Shown here one piece after another: positions 1 through 6,190 of a stretch of 13,976 bases of DNA (positions are counted from its first letter, which is position 1; every line of letters begins with the position of its first letter). The notes under the pieces were generated by a model. The model was not told the DNA's origin. It saw only the letters and a program-made list of their open reading frames with translations, and did not search any database. The DNA comes from Burkholderiales bacterium (lineage in GTDB: Bacteria > Pseudomonadota > Gammaproteobacteria > Burkholderiales > SG8-39), in assembly GCA_029266935.1 (NCBI GenBank), contig JAQSVY010000010.1, forward strand, positions 1 through 13,976. Reading direction: 5' to 3'. The position numbers and the translations under genes are program-made.

Positions 1-96
1 CGCTTCGTGCGCTTCGCCTACACGCGCAGCCTGGCCGACCTCGAGGAGGCGGCGGCCGGGATCAGGCGCTTTGCTGCTTCTTGGCCTTCTGCCTGA
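1..96 (+). CDS. C-terminal end of a PLP-dependent aminotransferase (partial)
   Basis: The window opens inside a + strand reading frame that ends in TGA at 94-96. The 31 visible residues include RFVRFAYTRSLADLEEAA and a closing IRRF helix. This resembles the last part of class I/II (fold type I) aminotransferases, where a conserved Arg-(Phe/Ile)-x-(Phe/Tyr)-(Ala/Ser)-Tyr strand precedes a helix of the type SLxxLxEAxxRI. The substrate cannot be told from this fragment. The gene runs toward the minus-strand small ORF at 62-229 and overlaps its 3' end by 35 bases. The identification rests on a short motif only. Confidence 0.55.
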   Translation, partial: RFVRFAYTRSLADLEEAAAGIRRFAASWPSA

Positions 97-229
97 GCGC
101 GTCGAGCCGCGCCTTCTCGGCGAACACCTTGGCGGAGTACTGCGCAGTGGGCTCGTCGAGCGCCCCGGCGGCGAGGCCGATCATGGCGAGCAGGCTTTTA
201 ACGGTGTTGTAGGTGCGACGCATCTTCAT
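62..229 (-). CDS. Small hypothetical protein, 55 aa
   Basis: This is a minus-strand ORF with two close start codons, ATG at 229 and ATG at 223. The product begins MKMRRTYNTVKSLLAMIGLA, has a short hydrophobic stretch (about residues 9-21, too short and weak for a sure membrane helix), and ends in a charged Lys/Ala/Gln-rich tail (KARLDALRQKAKKQQSA). A GAGG sequence lies 9 bases before the second ATG, which favours 223. The first ATG overlaps the stop of the 34-codon ORF at 226-330 as ATGA, which would suit translational coupling. I do not recognise the family. The 3' end overlaps the aminotransferase reading frame on the other strand. A longer version of this frame starting at TTG (358) is possible but has a low-complexity Ser/Arg/Thr N-terminus that does not look like protein. 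Confidence 0.4.
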   Translation of the reverse strand: MKMRRTYNTVKSLLAMIGLAAGALDEPTAQYSAKVFAEKARLDALRQKAKKQQSA

Positions 230-330
230 CCACCTCGGTGGGGCCGCGGCACGGCTGCGAACGACCTTGCCATCAGCTCGATCAGAGGTCCTAGGTGTTG
301 ATCGGGATGTTGCGGTGCAGCGGGACGCAT
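226..330 (-). CDS. Possible 34-aa ORF overlapping the next small gene
   Basis: The ORF starts at ATG 330-328 and its TGA at 228-226 overlaps the ATG of the 55-aa ORF (ATGA). An AGGAG sequence lies 13 bases upstream of the ATG, a little farther than ideal; a CTG directly before the ATG would sit at better spacing. The product starts MRPAAPQHPDQHLGPLIELM and ends in a Pro/Arg/His/Gly tail. I recognise no family. The only support is the coupled overlap and the purine-rich site, so it may be chance. Confidence 0.22.
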   Translation of the reverse strand: MRPAAPQHPDQHLGPLIELMARSFAAVPRPHRGG

Positions 331-460
331 CAGCGGATTGTTTCTCCTGAATTGTCAATCACTTCCGCTAACATTGGGGCGTCTGCGAAACGACGCGGCG
401 GGCCGGGATTTTGAGTCTGGAGCACGGCGGCGCGCGAGTAAAATAGGACTTTTAGGGGAA

Positions 461-592
461 GCCTCGCGGACCGGCCTAGGTCTCCAGTCTTGGGCCGAAT
501 TGACCAAGCCGGTCCGCTGAGCTTCGAAGGCCTGGCGGGAGACTCGCATCTCCCGCCTGTCTCTCCGGATTCCGGTTACGGCCGGGATCCGG
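461..592. ncRNA. Candidate structured RNA: cluster of three strong hairpins
   Basis: Three inverted repeats lie within 132 bases and are not covered by a convincing gene. (a) GCGGACCGGC at 466-475 pairs perfectly with 508-517. It can be extended outward by three pairs (463-465 with 519-521) past one bulged T, and its loop holds a second stem, CTTGG 489-493 with CCAAG 504-508 (position 508 is shared with the outer stem, so four of these pairs are compatible with it). (b) GGCGGGAGA at 534-542 pairs perfectly with 549-557 around a 6-base loop. (c) CCGGATTCCGG at 565-575 pairs with 582-592, 11 pairs with one G-T, around a 6-base loop. None is followed by a clean T-run on either strand, so they are not simple terminators. 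A TAAAAT at 439-444 (+) could be a -10 element but has only a poor -35 partner. The strand is undecided: this could be a + strand small RNA or the structured 3' part of the minus-strand nrd transcript. I recognise no known RNA family. Confidence 0.3.
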
Positions 593-619
593 TGGGAAAC
601 GGCCACGCGGCTGCTGGAT

Positions 620-709
620 TCAGCGCGGTTCTAACTTCTTCTTCTTACGTGATGATGATTTCTTCTTCTTCTTTTTCTTTCCGCCTTTTTTCGCTTTTTT
701 CTTCGCCAT
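620..709 (-). CDS. 29-aa lysine-rich basic peptide
   Basis: This ORF is defined by an ATG at 709-707, a TGA at 622-620, and a near-perfect Shine-Dalgarno AAGGAG (716-721 on the + strand as CTCCTT) with 6 bases of spacing. The product has 16 Lys and 2 Arg in 29 residues: MAKKKAKKGG, then seven Lys, three Ser, Arg, four Lys and LEPR. Such composition recalls short histone-H1-like or DNA/RNA-binding basic tails of betaproteobacteria, but no family is assigned. The reading frame sits 26 bases behind the T-run of the terminator that closes the nrd operon and just ahead of the palindrome cluster. No separate promoter fits in the gap, so expression would need read-through. The alternative is that the A/G-rich stretch is not translated; the strong ribosome binding site argues against this. 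Confidence 0.6.
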   Translation of the reverse strand: MAKKKAKKGGKKKKKKKSSSRKKKKLEPR

Positions 710-735
710 TCTCATCTCCTTCAAGGTTGTTGAAC

Positions 736-763
736 AAAAAAAATCCGGCCGTGAGGGCCCGGA
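736..763 (-). terminator. Intrinsic terminator after the nrd operon
   Basis: Read on the minus strand, TCCGGGCC (763-756) pairs with GGCCGGA (750-744) with one bulged G around a 5-base loop, and eight T follow (743-736). It begins directly after the stop codon of the DUF2442 gene (764-766), so it should end the nrdA-nrdB transcript. Its T-run ends 26 bases before the ATG of the lysine-rich ORF. Confidence 0.75.
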
Positions 764-1072
764 CTATCCAACCGCCGGCGTCGACTGCCCGCCGACATGC
801 TGAATTGGGTTAGTCCTTGAAGCAACGTCATGATAGAGGATATCCGGGTCGAGGCGTATACCGCCTTCCCAGGTCACGGTCGCCGTTTCCGGATCGACGC
901 TGACTTTCTCGAACTCGCGCACATCGCGCCACAGCTGGAAGGCGCCGATCTCGAGCAGGTTGCCGAGGAACACCCGGCCCTCGAGCCCGTCCTCGAAGCG
1001 CAGCCACAGCTTGTAGTCCTCTTCCGCCCTGCATTCGGTGATCCGGTGCATCTCGTTCCACTCCTCTTGCAT
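764..1072 (-). CDS. DUF2442 domain-containing protein
   Basis: This is a 102-residue protein read from ATG 1072. A GGGGGA sequence lies 5 bases upstream. A second ATG at 1051 (MHRITECRAEEDYKLWLRF) would give the more usual DUF2442 length of about 80-95 residues. Visible family features are the opening strand with LWLRFEDGLEG, the central FxLWRDVREFEKVSVD and the closing TVTWEGGIRLDPDILY. These match the DUF2442 pattern of a hydrophobic strand, Phe-x-Asp-Gly, and a final Trp-x-x-Gly-x-x-Leu-x-Pro-Asp-x-Leu-Tyr. The biochemical role of DUF2442 is not established; some relatives occur with toxin-antitoxin or DUF4160 genes. Here it follows nrdB by 26 bases and is the last gene before the terminator, so it is probably co-transcribed with ribonucleotide reductase. 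Confidence 0.82.
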   Translation of the reverse strand: MQEEWNEMHRITECRAEEDYKLWLRFEDGLEGRVFLGNLLEIGAFQLWRDVREFEKVSVDPETATVTWEGGIRLDPDILYHDVASRTNPIQHVGGQSTPAVG

Positions 1073-1098
1073 GTTGCTCCCCCTGCCTTTCTTCCTGA

Positions 1099-2214
1099 CT
1101 ACTCCCAATTGAGCGCGCCGCCCGTCTGGTACTCGATCACCCGGGTCTCGAAGAAATTGCGCTCCTTCTTGAGGTCGATCATCTCGCTCATCCAGGGGAA
1201 CGGGTTGGCCGCCCCCGGATAAAGCGTGTCCAGGCCGATCTGCTGGCAGCGGCGATTGGCGATGAAGCGCAGGTACTCCTTGAACATCGGCGCGTTCAAC
1301 CCGAGCACGCCGCGCGGCATCGTGTCCTCGGCGTAGCGGTACTCGAGCTCGACCGCGCGGCGGAACAGGCCGTTCAGCTCCTCGCGGAAGACCGGGGTCC
1401 ACAGCTGCGGGTTCTCGAGCTTGATCTGGTTGACGAGGTCGATGCCGAAGTTGCAGTGCATCGACTCGTCGCGCAGGATGTACATGTACTGCTCGGCCGC
1501 GCCGGTCATCTTGTTCTGGCGCCCAAGCGCCAGGATCTGGGCGAATCCGACGTAGAAGAACAGCCCCTCCATCAGGCAGGAGAAGACGATCAGGCTCTTC
1601 AGCAGGTCCTGGTCGCTCTGGGGCGTGCCGGTCTTGAACGCCGGGTCGGTGAGGATGTCGATGAAGGGGATGAGGAACTCGTCCTTCTCCCGGATCGACG
1701 GGATCTCGTGGTAGGCGTTGAAGATCTCCGACTCGTCCAAGTCCAGGCTCTCGACGATGTACTGGTAGGCGTGGGTGTGGATCGCCTCCTCGAAGGCCTG
1801 GCGCAGCAGGTACTGGCGGCACTCGGGGGCAGTGATGTGCCGGTAGGTGCCCAGCACGATGTTGTTGGCGGCGAGCGAGTCGGCGGTGACGAAGAATCCC
1901 AGGTTGCGCTTGACGACGCGGCGCTCGTCCTCGGTGAGGCCGGTAGGATCCTTCCAGAGCCCGATGTCGCGGCTCATGTTGATCTCCTGCGGCATCCAGT
2001 GGTTGGCGCAGGCGGATAGGTACTTTTCCCAGGCCCACTTGTACTTGAAGGGCACCAGCTGGTTGACGTCGGCCTTGGAGTTGATGATGCGCTTGTCGTC
2101 CACTGTGACGCGGCGGAAGGCCTCGGCGGCGGCGGGCGAGGCCCCGACCGGCGGGACGAAGGCCGGGGTGGGCGTGAAATCCTCGAATTTGAGCATGGCG
2201 GGCTCGGCGCTCAT
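1099..2214 (-). CDS. nrdB: Class Ia ribonucleotide reductase, small (beta) subunit
   Basis: This 371-residue subunit carries the di-iron/tyrosyl radical cofactor and delivers the radical to NrdA for reduction of ribonucleotides in the cytoplasm. All ligand positions can be read: Asp112, Glu143 and His146 (in [10 protein letters not shown]), Glu216 (CLMEGLFFY), Glu250 and His253 (RDESMH), corresponding to E. coli D84, E115, H118, E204, E238, H241. Tyr150 corresponds to radical Tyr122, so this is a tyrosyl-radical enzyme and not a Tyr-less class Ic type. The C-terminus ends in [18 protein letters not shown], of the kind that binds NrdA. The start at 2214 is chosen because its ATG overlaps the stop of the preceding small gene (ATGA). 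A second ATG at 2196 (MLKFEDF) is a reasonable alternative, and neither has a strong ribosome binding site. Confidence 0.97.
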   Translation of the reverse strand: MSAEPAMLKFEDFTPTPAFVPPVGASPAAAEAFRRVTVDDKRIINSKADVNQLVPFKYKWAWEKYLSACANHWMPQEINMSRDIGLWKDPTGLTEDERRVVKRNLGFFVTADSLAANNIVLGTYRHITAPECRQYLLRQAFEEAIHTHAYQYIVESLDLDESEIFNAYHEIPSIREKDEFLIPFIDILTDPAFKTGTPQSDQDLLKSLIVFSCLMEGLFFYVGFAQILALGRQNKMTGAAEQYMYILRDESMHCNFGIDLVNQIKLENPQLWTPVFREELNGLFRRAVELEYRYAEDTMPRGVLGLNAPMFKEYLRFIANRRCQQIGLDTLYPGAANPFPWMSEMIDLKKERNFFETRVIEYQTGGALNWE

Positions 2215-2609
2215 TCCGGTCGGTTCATGCGCATCGCCTGGGCAAGCAGCATGGTCTTCAGGCTGGGCGTCTCGCCGCTCGCCACCGGGGCGTGGAAGTC
2301 GGGCCGGTACTCGCGCTCGAGCTCGCGCTGGGCGGCTTCGCGCTCGGCGTGGGTTGAGAAAGACATCTCGTGGGTGCCGACGTAGAGGTTCCAGTCGGTG
2401 CCGGCGATGCGCGCCCACTCGCCGTAGCGCGGGTGCGACTTGAGCAGGCCCGGCGTCGAGAAGTCCCCGGCGCAGGCGAAGTGCAGGGCGCGGAAGGTGA
2501 GCAGCCGCCAGCCCGGCACCAGCACGGCGAAGATCCCGGCGCCCTTCGCCGGCAGCCACAGCGGCGAGAGGAACGGGCCCGAGAAGCTGCGTCGGCCGAG
2601 CGTGATCAC
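2211..2609 (-). CDS. Small GIY-YIG-like protein between nrdA and nrdB (probably lacking nuclease motifs)
   Basis: The gene encodes 132 residues from a GTG at 2609. That codon overlaps the nrdA stop as GTGA, and the TGA of this gene overlaps the nrdB start as ATGA. The product reads [38 protein letters not shown], then [17 protein letters not shown] and a final [12 protein letters not shown]. This order resembles small GIY-YIG-fold proteins (GIY strand, then Tyr-(Ile/Phe)-Gly-x-Ser, a Ser-His motif, Trp-x-x-x-Ala-Gly, Leu-Tyr-Val, and a Glu-x-Tyr-x-Pro end). The signature is eroded: GIY is GIF (25-27) and YIG is HFA (43-45), so cleavage activity is doubtful. The family link is my inference from pattern memory. 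Its cistron position implies production in proportion to the reductase subunits. An earlier ATG inside nrdA (MRGLPVITL) is a less likely start. Confidence 0.8.
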   Translation of the reverse strand: MITLGRRSFSGPFLSPLWLPAKGAGIFAVLVPGWRLLTFRALHFACAGDFSTPGLLKSHPRYGEWARIAGTDWNLYVGTHEMSFSTHAEREAAQRELEREYRPDFHAPVASGETPSLKTMLLAQAMRMNRPE

Positions 2610-5425
2610 TGGCAGGCCTCGCATTCGGGGTTGTCGATGGCGCAGACCTTCGGCTCCTCGGTGGTGGTGGGCACGGCATTCAGCTGGCCGGCCTTGGAGG
2701 TCGACTTCTCGGCGTGCGTGGCGCCGAGCGCGCGCAGGTAGTAGGTGGTCTTCAGGCCGCGGATCCACGCGAGCTTGTAGGTCTCGTCGAGCTTCTTGCC
2801 CGAGGCGCCGGCCATGTAGATGTTGAGCGACTGGGACTGGTCGATCCACTTCTGCCGCCGCGCCGCCGCCTCGACCAGCCATTTCGGCTCCACCTCGAAG
2901 GCGGTGGCGTAGAGCCGCCGCAGCGTCGCCGGCACGCGGTCGATGCGCGCCAGGTTGCCGTCGAAGTACTTGAGGTCGGCGATCATCACCTCGTCCCACA
3001 GCCCCGCGCGCTTCAGGTCTGCGACGAGGTAGTCGTTCACGACCGTGAACTCGCCGGAGAGGTTCGACTTGACGAACAGGTTCTGGTAGGTCGGCTCGAT
3101 CGACGCGGACACGCCGATGATGTTGGCGATGGTCGCAGTGGGCGCGATGGCGAGGCAGTTCGAGTTGCGCATCCCGTGGGCGCGGATGCGCGCGCGCAGC
3201 GCCTCCCAGTCGAGGGTCGAAGAGCGGTCGAGCTCGACGTAGCCGCCGCGCTCGGCGGCGAGGAGATCGAGCGTGTCCTGCGGCAGCACGCCACGGTCCC
3301 AGAGCGAGCCCTCGAAGGACTCATAGCGGCCGCGCTCCTCGGCGAGCTCGGTCGAGGCCCAGTACGCCGCGTAGGCCACCACCTCCATGGAGCGGTCGGC
3401 GAACTCGACCGCCTCCTGCGACGCGTAGGCCAGGCGCAGGCGGTGCAGGCAGTCCTGGAAGCCCATGATGCCCAGGCCCACCGGGCGGTGGCGCATGTTG
3501 GAGTTCTTCGCCTTGCCGACCGCGTAGTAATTGATGTCGATGACGTTGTCCAACATCCGCATTGCCGTCGAAATTGTTTTTCTTATTCTTGAGAAATCCA
3601 AACCGTTCTCGGTCAGATGCGCGACCAGGTTGACCGAGCCGAGGTTGCAGACCGCGATCTCCGTGTCGGAGGTGTTGAGCGTGATCTCGGTGCAGAGATT
3701 GGAGCTGTGCACCACGCCCACATGCTGCTGCGGGCTCCTCAGGTTGCATGGGTCCTTGAAGGTGATCCAGGGATGCCCGGTCTCGAAGAGCATCGACAGG
3801 ATCTTGCGCCAGAGCTGCACCGCGGGAATCTTCTTGTAGAGCTTCAGCTCGCCGCGCGCCGCCTTGTCCTCGTAGCGCAGGTAAGCTTCCTCGAAGCTCT
3901 TGCCGAACTTGTCGTGCAGCTCGCGGGCGTCGGAGGGACTGAACAGCGTCCACTCCGCGTTCTCCATCACCCGCTTCATGAACAGATCCGGTATCCAGTT
4001 GGCGGTGTTCATGTCGTGCGTGCGCCGGCGGTCGTCGCCGGTGTTCTTGCGCAGCTCGAGGAACTCCTCGATGTCGAGGTGCCAGGTCTCGAGGTACGAG
4101 CACACGGCGCCCTTCCTCTTGCCGCCCTGGTTCACCGCCACCGCGGTGTCGTTCACCACCTTCAGGAAGGGCACCACGCCCTGCGACTTGCCGTTGGTGC
4201 CCTTGATGTGCGAGCCGAGCGCGCGCACCGGCGTCCAGTCGTTGCCTAGGCCGCCCGCGTACTTGGCGAGCAGCGCGTTCTCCTTGATCGCCTCATAGAT
4301 GCCCTCCAGGTCGTCCGAGACCGTGGTCAGATAGCAGCTTGAGAGCTGCGAGCGCTGCGTGCCGGCGTTGAAGAGGGTCGGCGTCGAGCTCATGAAGTCG
4401 AAGCTCGAGAGCACGTTGTAGAACTCGATCGCACGCTCTTCCCGATTCGTCTCCTTCAAAGCCAGACCCATCGCCACCCGCATGAAGAACGCCTGCGGCA
4501 GCTCGATGCGCTGGCCCTGGACGTGGAGGAAGTAGCGGTCGTAGAGCGTCTGCAGGCCCAGGTAGCCGAACTGCAGGTCCCGATCCGCTTTCAGCGCTTT
4601 GCCCAAAACCGCTAGATCGAAGTTCCTGAGTTCCGGGTCGAGCAGGTCGGCGGCGATGCCGCGCTCGACGAACTCCGGAAAATAGGCGGCGTAGCGCGCC
4701 TCCATCTCGGCGTGGCTGGTCTCCTCGCCCAGCACCTCGAGGCGGATGATGTCGAGCAGCAGCCGCGCCGTGACGCAGCTGTAGCTCGGGTCCTTTTCGA
4801 TCAGCGCCCGGGCCGCGAGCACCGCGGACTTGCGCACCTCGTCCATCGGCACGCCGTCGTAGAGGTCGCGCAGCGTCGACTCGAGGATAGCGTCGGGCGA
4901 GGCGCCGGCAAGGCCTTCACAGGCCGCGGCGACGCGCCGGCGCAGCCGCTCGCGGTCGAGGAGCTTTCTCTGTCCGCCCTCGACCACGTGCACGCCGGGC
5001 TCGGCGGCGCGCGCCGCCTTCTCGTGGGCGCGGAGCTTGGCGCGCTCCTCTCGGTACAGCACGTAGGCGCGCGCCACGTCGTGCTCGCCCGAGCGCATCA
5101 GCGCCAGCTCGACCTGGTCCTGGATGTCCTCGATGTGCAGCGTGCCACCCTGCGGCTGGCGGCGCATCAGCGCCGCGACCACGGCCTCGGTGAGGCCGGC
5201 GACGAGCTCGCGGATGCGCGCCGAGGCGGCGCCCTGGCTGCCGTTCACGGCGAGGAACGCCTTGGTCACCGCCACCGAGATCTTGCCCGGCTCGAACCCG
5301 ACCACGGCGCCGTTGCGGCGTATCACCTTGTAGTCGGCATAGCGGCTGCGCGCCTCGCGGTTCCCGTCGGGCAGAGATACCGCCAGCTCCGGGGCGGTCG
5401 CGGCGTTGTCCTGAGCGATCTGCAT
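2606..5425 (-). CDS. nrdA: Class Ia ribonucleotide reductase, large (alpha) subunit with tandem ATP-cones
   Basis: This 939-residue catalytic subunit makes deoxyribonucleoside diphosphates in the cytoplasm. An ATP-cone for overall activity control spans about residues 32-130 ([18 protein letters not shown] onward), and a second, divergent cone-like segment spans about 145-232, as in the Pseudomonas/betaproteobacterial type. Catalytic residues are Cys364 (QLSSC), Asn576, Cys578 and Glu580 (SSNLCTE), Cys593 (VCNLGSVN), the Tyr895-Tyr896 pair ([13 protein letters not shown]), and the C-terminal shuttle Cys935/Cys938 (ECEACQ). The start ATG at 5425 has GGGAGAG upstream. An upstream in-frame start (5470) would add 15 residues unlike the family. 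Codons 606-626 form an AT-rich island (AGA, ATA, AGA, AAA, ACA in succession) unlike the rest of the gene. The stop overlaps the next start. Confidence 0.97.
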   Translation of the reverse strand: MQIAQDNAATAPELAVSLPDGNREARSRYADYKVIRRNGAVVGFEPGKISVAVTKAFLAVNGSQGAASARIRELVAGLTEAVVAALMRRQPQGGTLHIEDIQDQVELALMRSGEHDVARAYVLYREERAKLRAHEKAARAAEPGVHVVEGGQRKLLDRERLRRRVAAACEGLAGASPDAILESTLRDLYDGVPMDEVRKSAVLAARALIEKDPSYSCVTARLLLDIIRLEVLGEETSHAEMEARYAAYFPEFVERGIAADLLDPELRNFDLAVLGKALKADRDLQFGYLGLQTLYDRYFLHVQGQRIELPQAFFMRVAMGLALKETNREERAIEFYNVLSSFDFMSSTPTLFNAGTQRSQLSSCYLTTVSDDLEGIYEAIKENALLAKYAGGLGNDWTPVRALGSHIKGTNGKSQGVVPFLKVVNDTAVAVNQGGKRKGAVCSYLETWHLDIEEFLELRKNTGDDRRRTHDMNTANWIPDLFMKRVMENAEWTLFSPSDARELHDKFGKSFEEAYLRYEDKAARGELKLYKKIPAVQLWRKILSMLFETGHPWITFKDPCNLRSPQQHVGVVHSSNLCTEITLNTSDTEIAVCNLGSVNLVAHLTENGLDFSRIRKTISTAMRMLDNVIDINYYAVGKAKNSNMRHRPVGLGIMGFQDCLHRLRLAYASQEAVEFADRSMEVVAYAAYWASTELAEERGRYESFEGSLWDRGVLPQDTLDLLAAERGGYVELDRSSTLDWEALRARIRAHGMRNSNCLAIAPTATIANIIGVSASIEPTYQNLFVKSNLSGEFTVVNDYLVADLKRAGLWDEVMIADLKYFDGNLARIDRVPATLRRLYATAFEVEPKWLVEAAARRQKWIDQSQSLNIYMAGASGKKLDETYKLAWIRGLKTTYYLRALGATHAEKSTSKAGQLNAVPTTTEEPKVCAIDNPECEACQ

Positions 5426-5493
5426 GCGTCTCTCTCCCGTTCTGTGCTGCTCGCCGGGGCCACACTGCATTTGGTGTGTTATTGGGGAGGCCC

Positions 5494-5509
5494 TTACTAG
5501 TACTTGTGG
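5494..5509 (-). promoter_or_regulatory. NrdR-box-like site 1, at the nrdA transcription start region
   Basis: The core CTAGTACTTG at 5497-5506 keeps the C-W-A....T-W-G frame of the NrdR consensus (core CWATATATWG) but departs at the four central bases. It lies just downstream of the proposed -10 element, where a bound repressor would block RNA polymerase. NrdR is the usual ATP-cone repressor of bacterial nrd operons. The assignment is by motif only. Confidence 0.45.
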
Positions 5510-5511
5510 TC

Positions 5512-5540
5512 AATGTACCTGCGCAATTTTTTTTTTGCAA
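5512..5540 (-). promoter_or_regulatory. Candidate sigma-70 promoter of nrdA
   Basis: On the minus strand TTGCAA (5540-5535; 4 of 6 to the -35 consensus) and TACATT (5517-5512; 4 of 6 to the -10 consensus) are separated by exactly 17 bases. The spacer begins inside a run of ten A (5536-5527 on the minus strand), which would bend the DNA. Transcription would start near 5505, about 80 bases before the nrdA ATG. NrdR-like sites lie on both sides. Confidence 0.5.
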
Positions 5541-5547
5541 GCGCGGC

Positions 5548-5563
5548 CTACTAAATATTGCGG
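5548..5563 (-). promoter_or_regulatory. NrdR-box-like site 2, upstream of the nrdA promoter
   Basis: The core CTAAATATTG at 5551-5560 matches 9 of 10 positions of the NrdR core CWATATATWG and is the best of the three sites. It lies just upstream of the proposed -35 element. Confidence 0.55.
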
Positions 5564-5577
5564 TGCCATGAGAAAAG

Positions 5578-5593
5578 TCCCTACATCTAGCGG
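5578..5593 (-). promoter_or_regulatory. NrdR-box-like site 3
   Basis: The core CTACATCTAG at 5581-5590 matches 8 of 10 positions of the NrdR core. It starts 30 bases from site 2, close to three helical turns, similar to the roughly 31-32 base phasing usual for paired NrdR boxes. Confidence 0.45.
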
Positions 5594-5644
5594 CCTGCGG
5601 CGGCGCAACACCCAAGAACTAGCGCGAAACCGAACTAGGCCGTA

Positions 5645-6190
5645 CTAGATACGGGACAGCGACGCGAGCAGTCGCTGCCAGTCGAAGCGCGTACCGGGAT
5701 CGGTCTTGCGTCCGACCGCGACGTCGCTGTGCGCGGCGATGTCGCGCAGGCGCAGTTTCCCGAGGAGAGAGGCGAGGGTGGCGTACTGCGCGGTAGTGAA
5801 GCGATCGTCCTCGGCGCCCTCCAGTTCGACACCGACGGAGAAGTCGTTACAGCGCTCGCGTGCGCGCCAGCGCGACACGCCGGCGTGCCAGGCCCGCTTG
5901 CCGAGCGGGACGAACTGGATGAGGCGGCCGTCGCGGCGCACGAGGAAGTGAGCAGAGACTCTTAAGGAAGAGATGCCCTGGAAATAGGGATGCGCCTGCG
6001 GGTCGAGGCGGTTGGTGAACAGGCGCTCGATCGCGTCGCCGCCGTATTTCCCCGGCGGCAGGCTGATCGAGTGAAGGACGAGGAGCGTCACGGCCGTGCC
6101 GGCCGGCCGCGCGTCGCAGTTCGGGGAGGCGACGTAGCGCGCACCCGGCAGGATCCCCCGGGGCCGCGGCCTAGGCCTTGTTTTCCTCAC
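5645..6190 (-). CDS. ampD: 1,6-anhydro-N-acetylmuramyl-L-alanine amidase
   Basis: AmpD is a cytoplasmic zinc amidase that removes the peptide from anhydromuropeptides during cell-wall recycling and thereby keeps AmpR-type signals low. The 181-residue product is close to the E. coli length (183) and carries the zinc ligands His40 (LLVLHSISLPPG), His154 and Asp164, plus Glu122 (VGVELEG) and Lys162 (GRKTDPG). HPYFQGISSLRVSAHFLVRRDG and KRAWHAGVSRW are typical blocks. The start is a GTG at 6190 that lies inside the 3' end of pilR (20-base overlap). No strong ribosome binding site is seen, so coupling to pilR translation is likely. The first 10 residues are Arg/Pro-rich and may be poorly conserved. 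No clear terminator follows; a short CCGTA/TACGG hairpin spans the stop codon. Confidence 0.95.
   Translation of the reverse strand: MRKTRPRPRPRGILPGARYVASPNCDARPAGTAVTLLVLHSISLPPGKYGGDAIERLFTNRLDPQAHPYFQGISSLRVSAHFLVRRDGRLIQFVPLGKRAWHAGVSRWRARERCNDFSVGVELEGAEDDRFTTAQYATLASLLGKLRLRDIAAHSDVAVGRKTDPGTRFDWQRLLASLSRI

Noticed and set aside
764..2038. A 424-codon frame joining the DUF2442 protein to an upstream segment
   Set aside because: The upstream part overlaps nrdB in another frame and is Arg/Pro-rich. The DUF2442 gene has its own ATG and ribosome binding site at 1072.
2714..3592. 292-codon + strand ORF antisense to nrdA
   Set aside because: It has the Leu/Val/Glu/Arg-biased composition of the mirror of a GC-rich gene, no family features and no ribosome binding site.
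5527..5536. Run of ten T with flanking TTGC/GCAA, considered as a terminator for a + strand transcript
   Set aside because: There is no GC-rich stem in front of it, and the tract lies inside the proposed nrdA promoter spacer, where a bending role fits better.
5641..5655. CCGTA-CTAGA-TACGG hairpin at the ampD stop, considered as a terminator
   Set aside because: The stem is only 5 pairs and no T-run follows on the minus strand.
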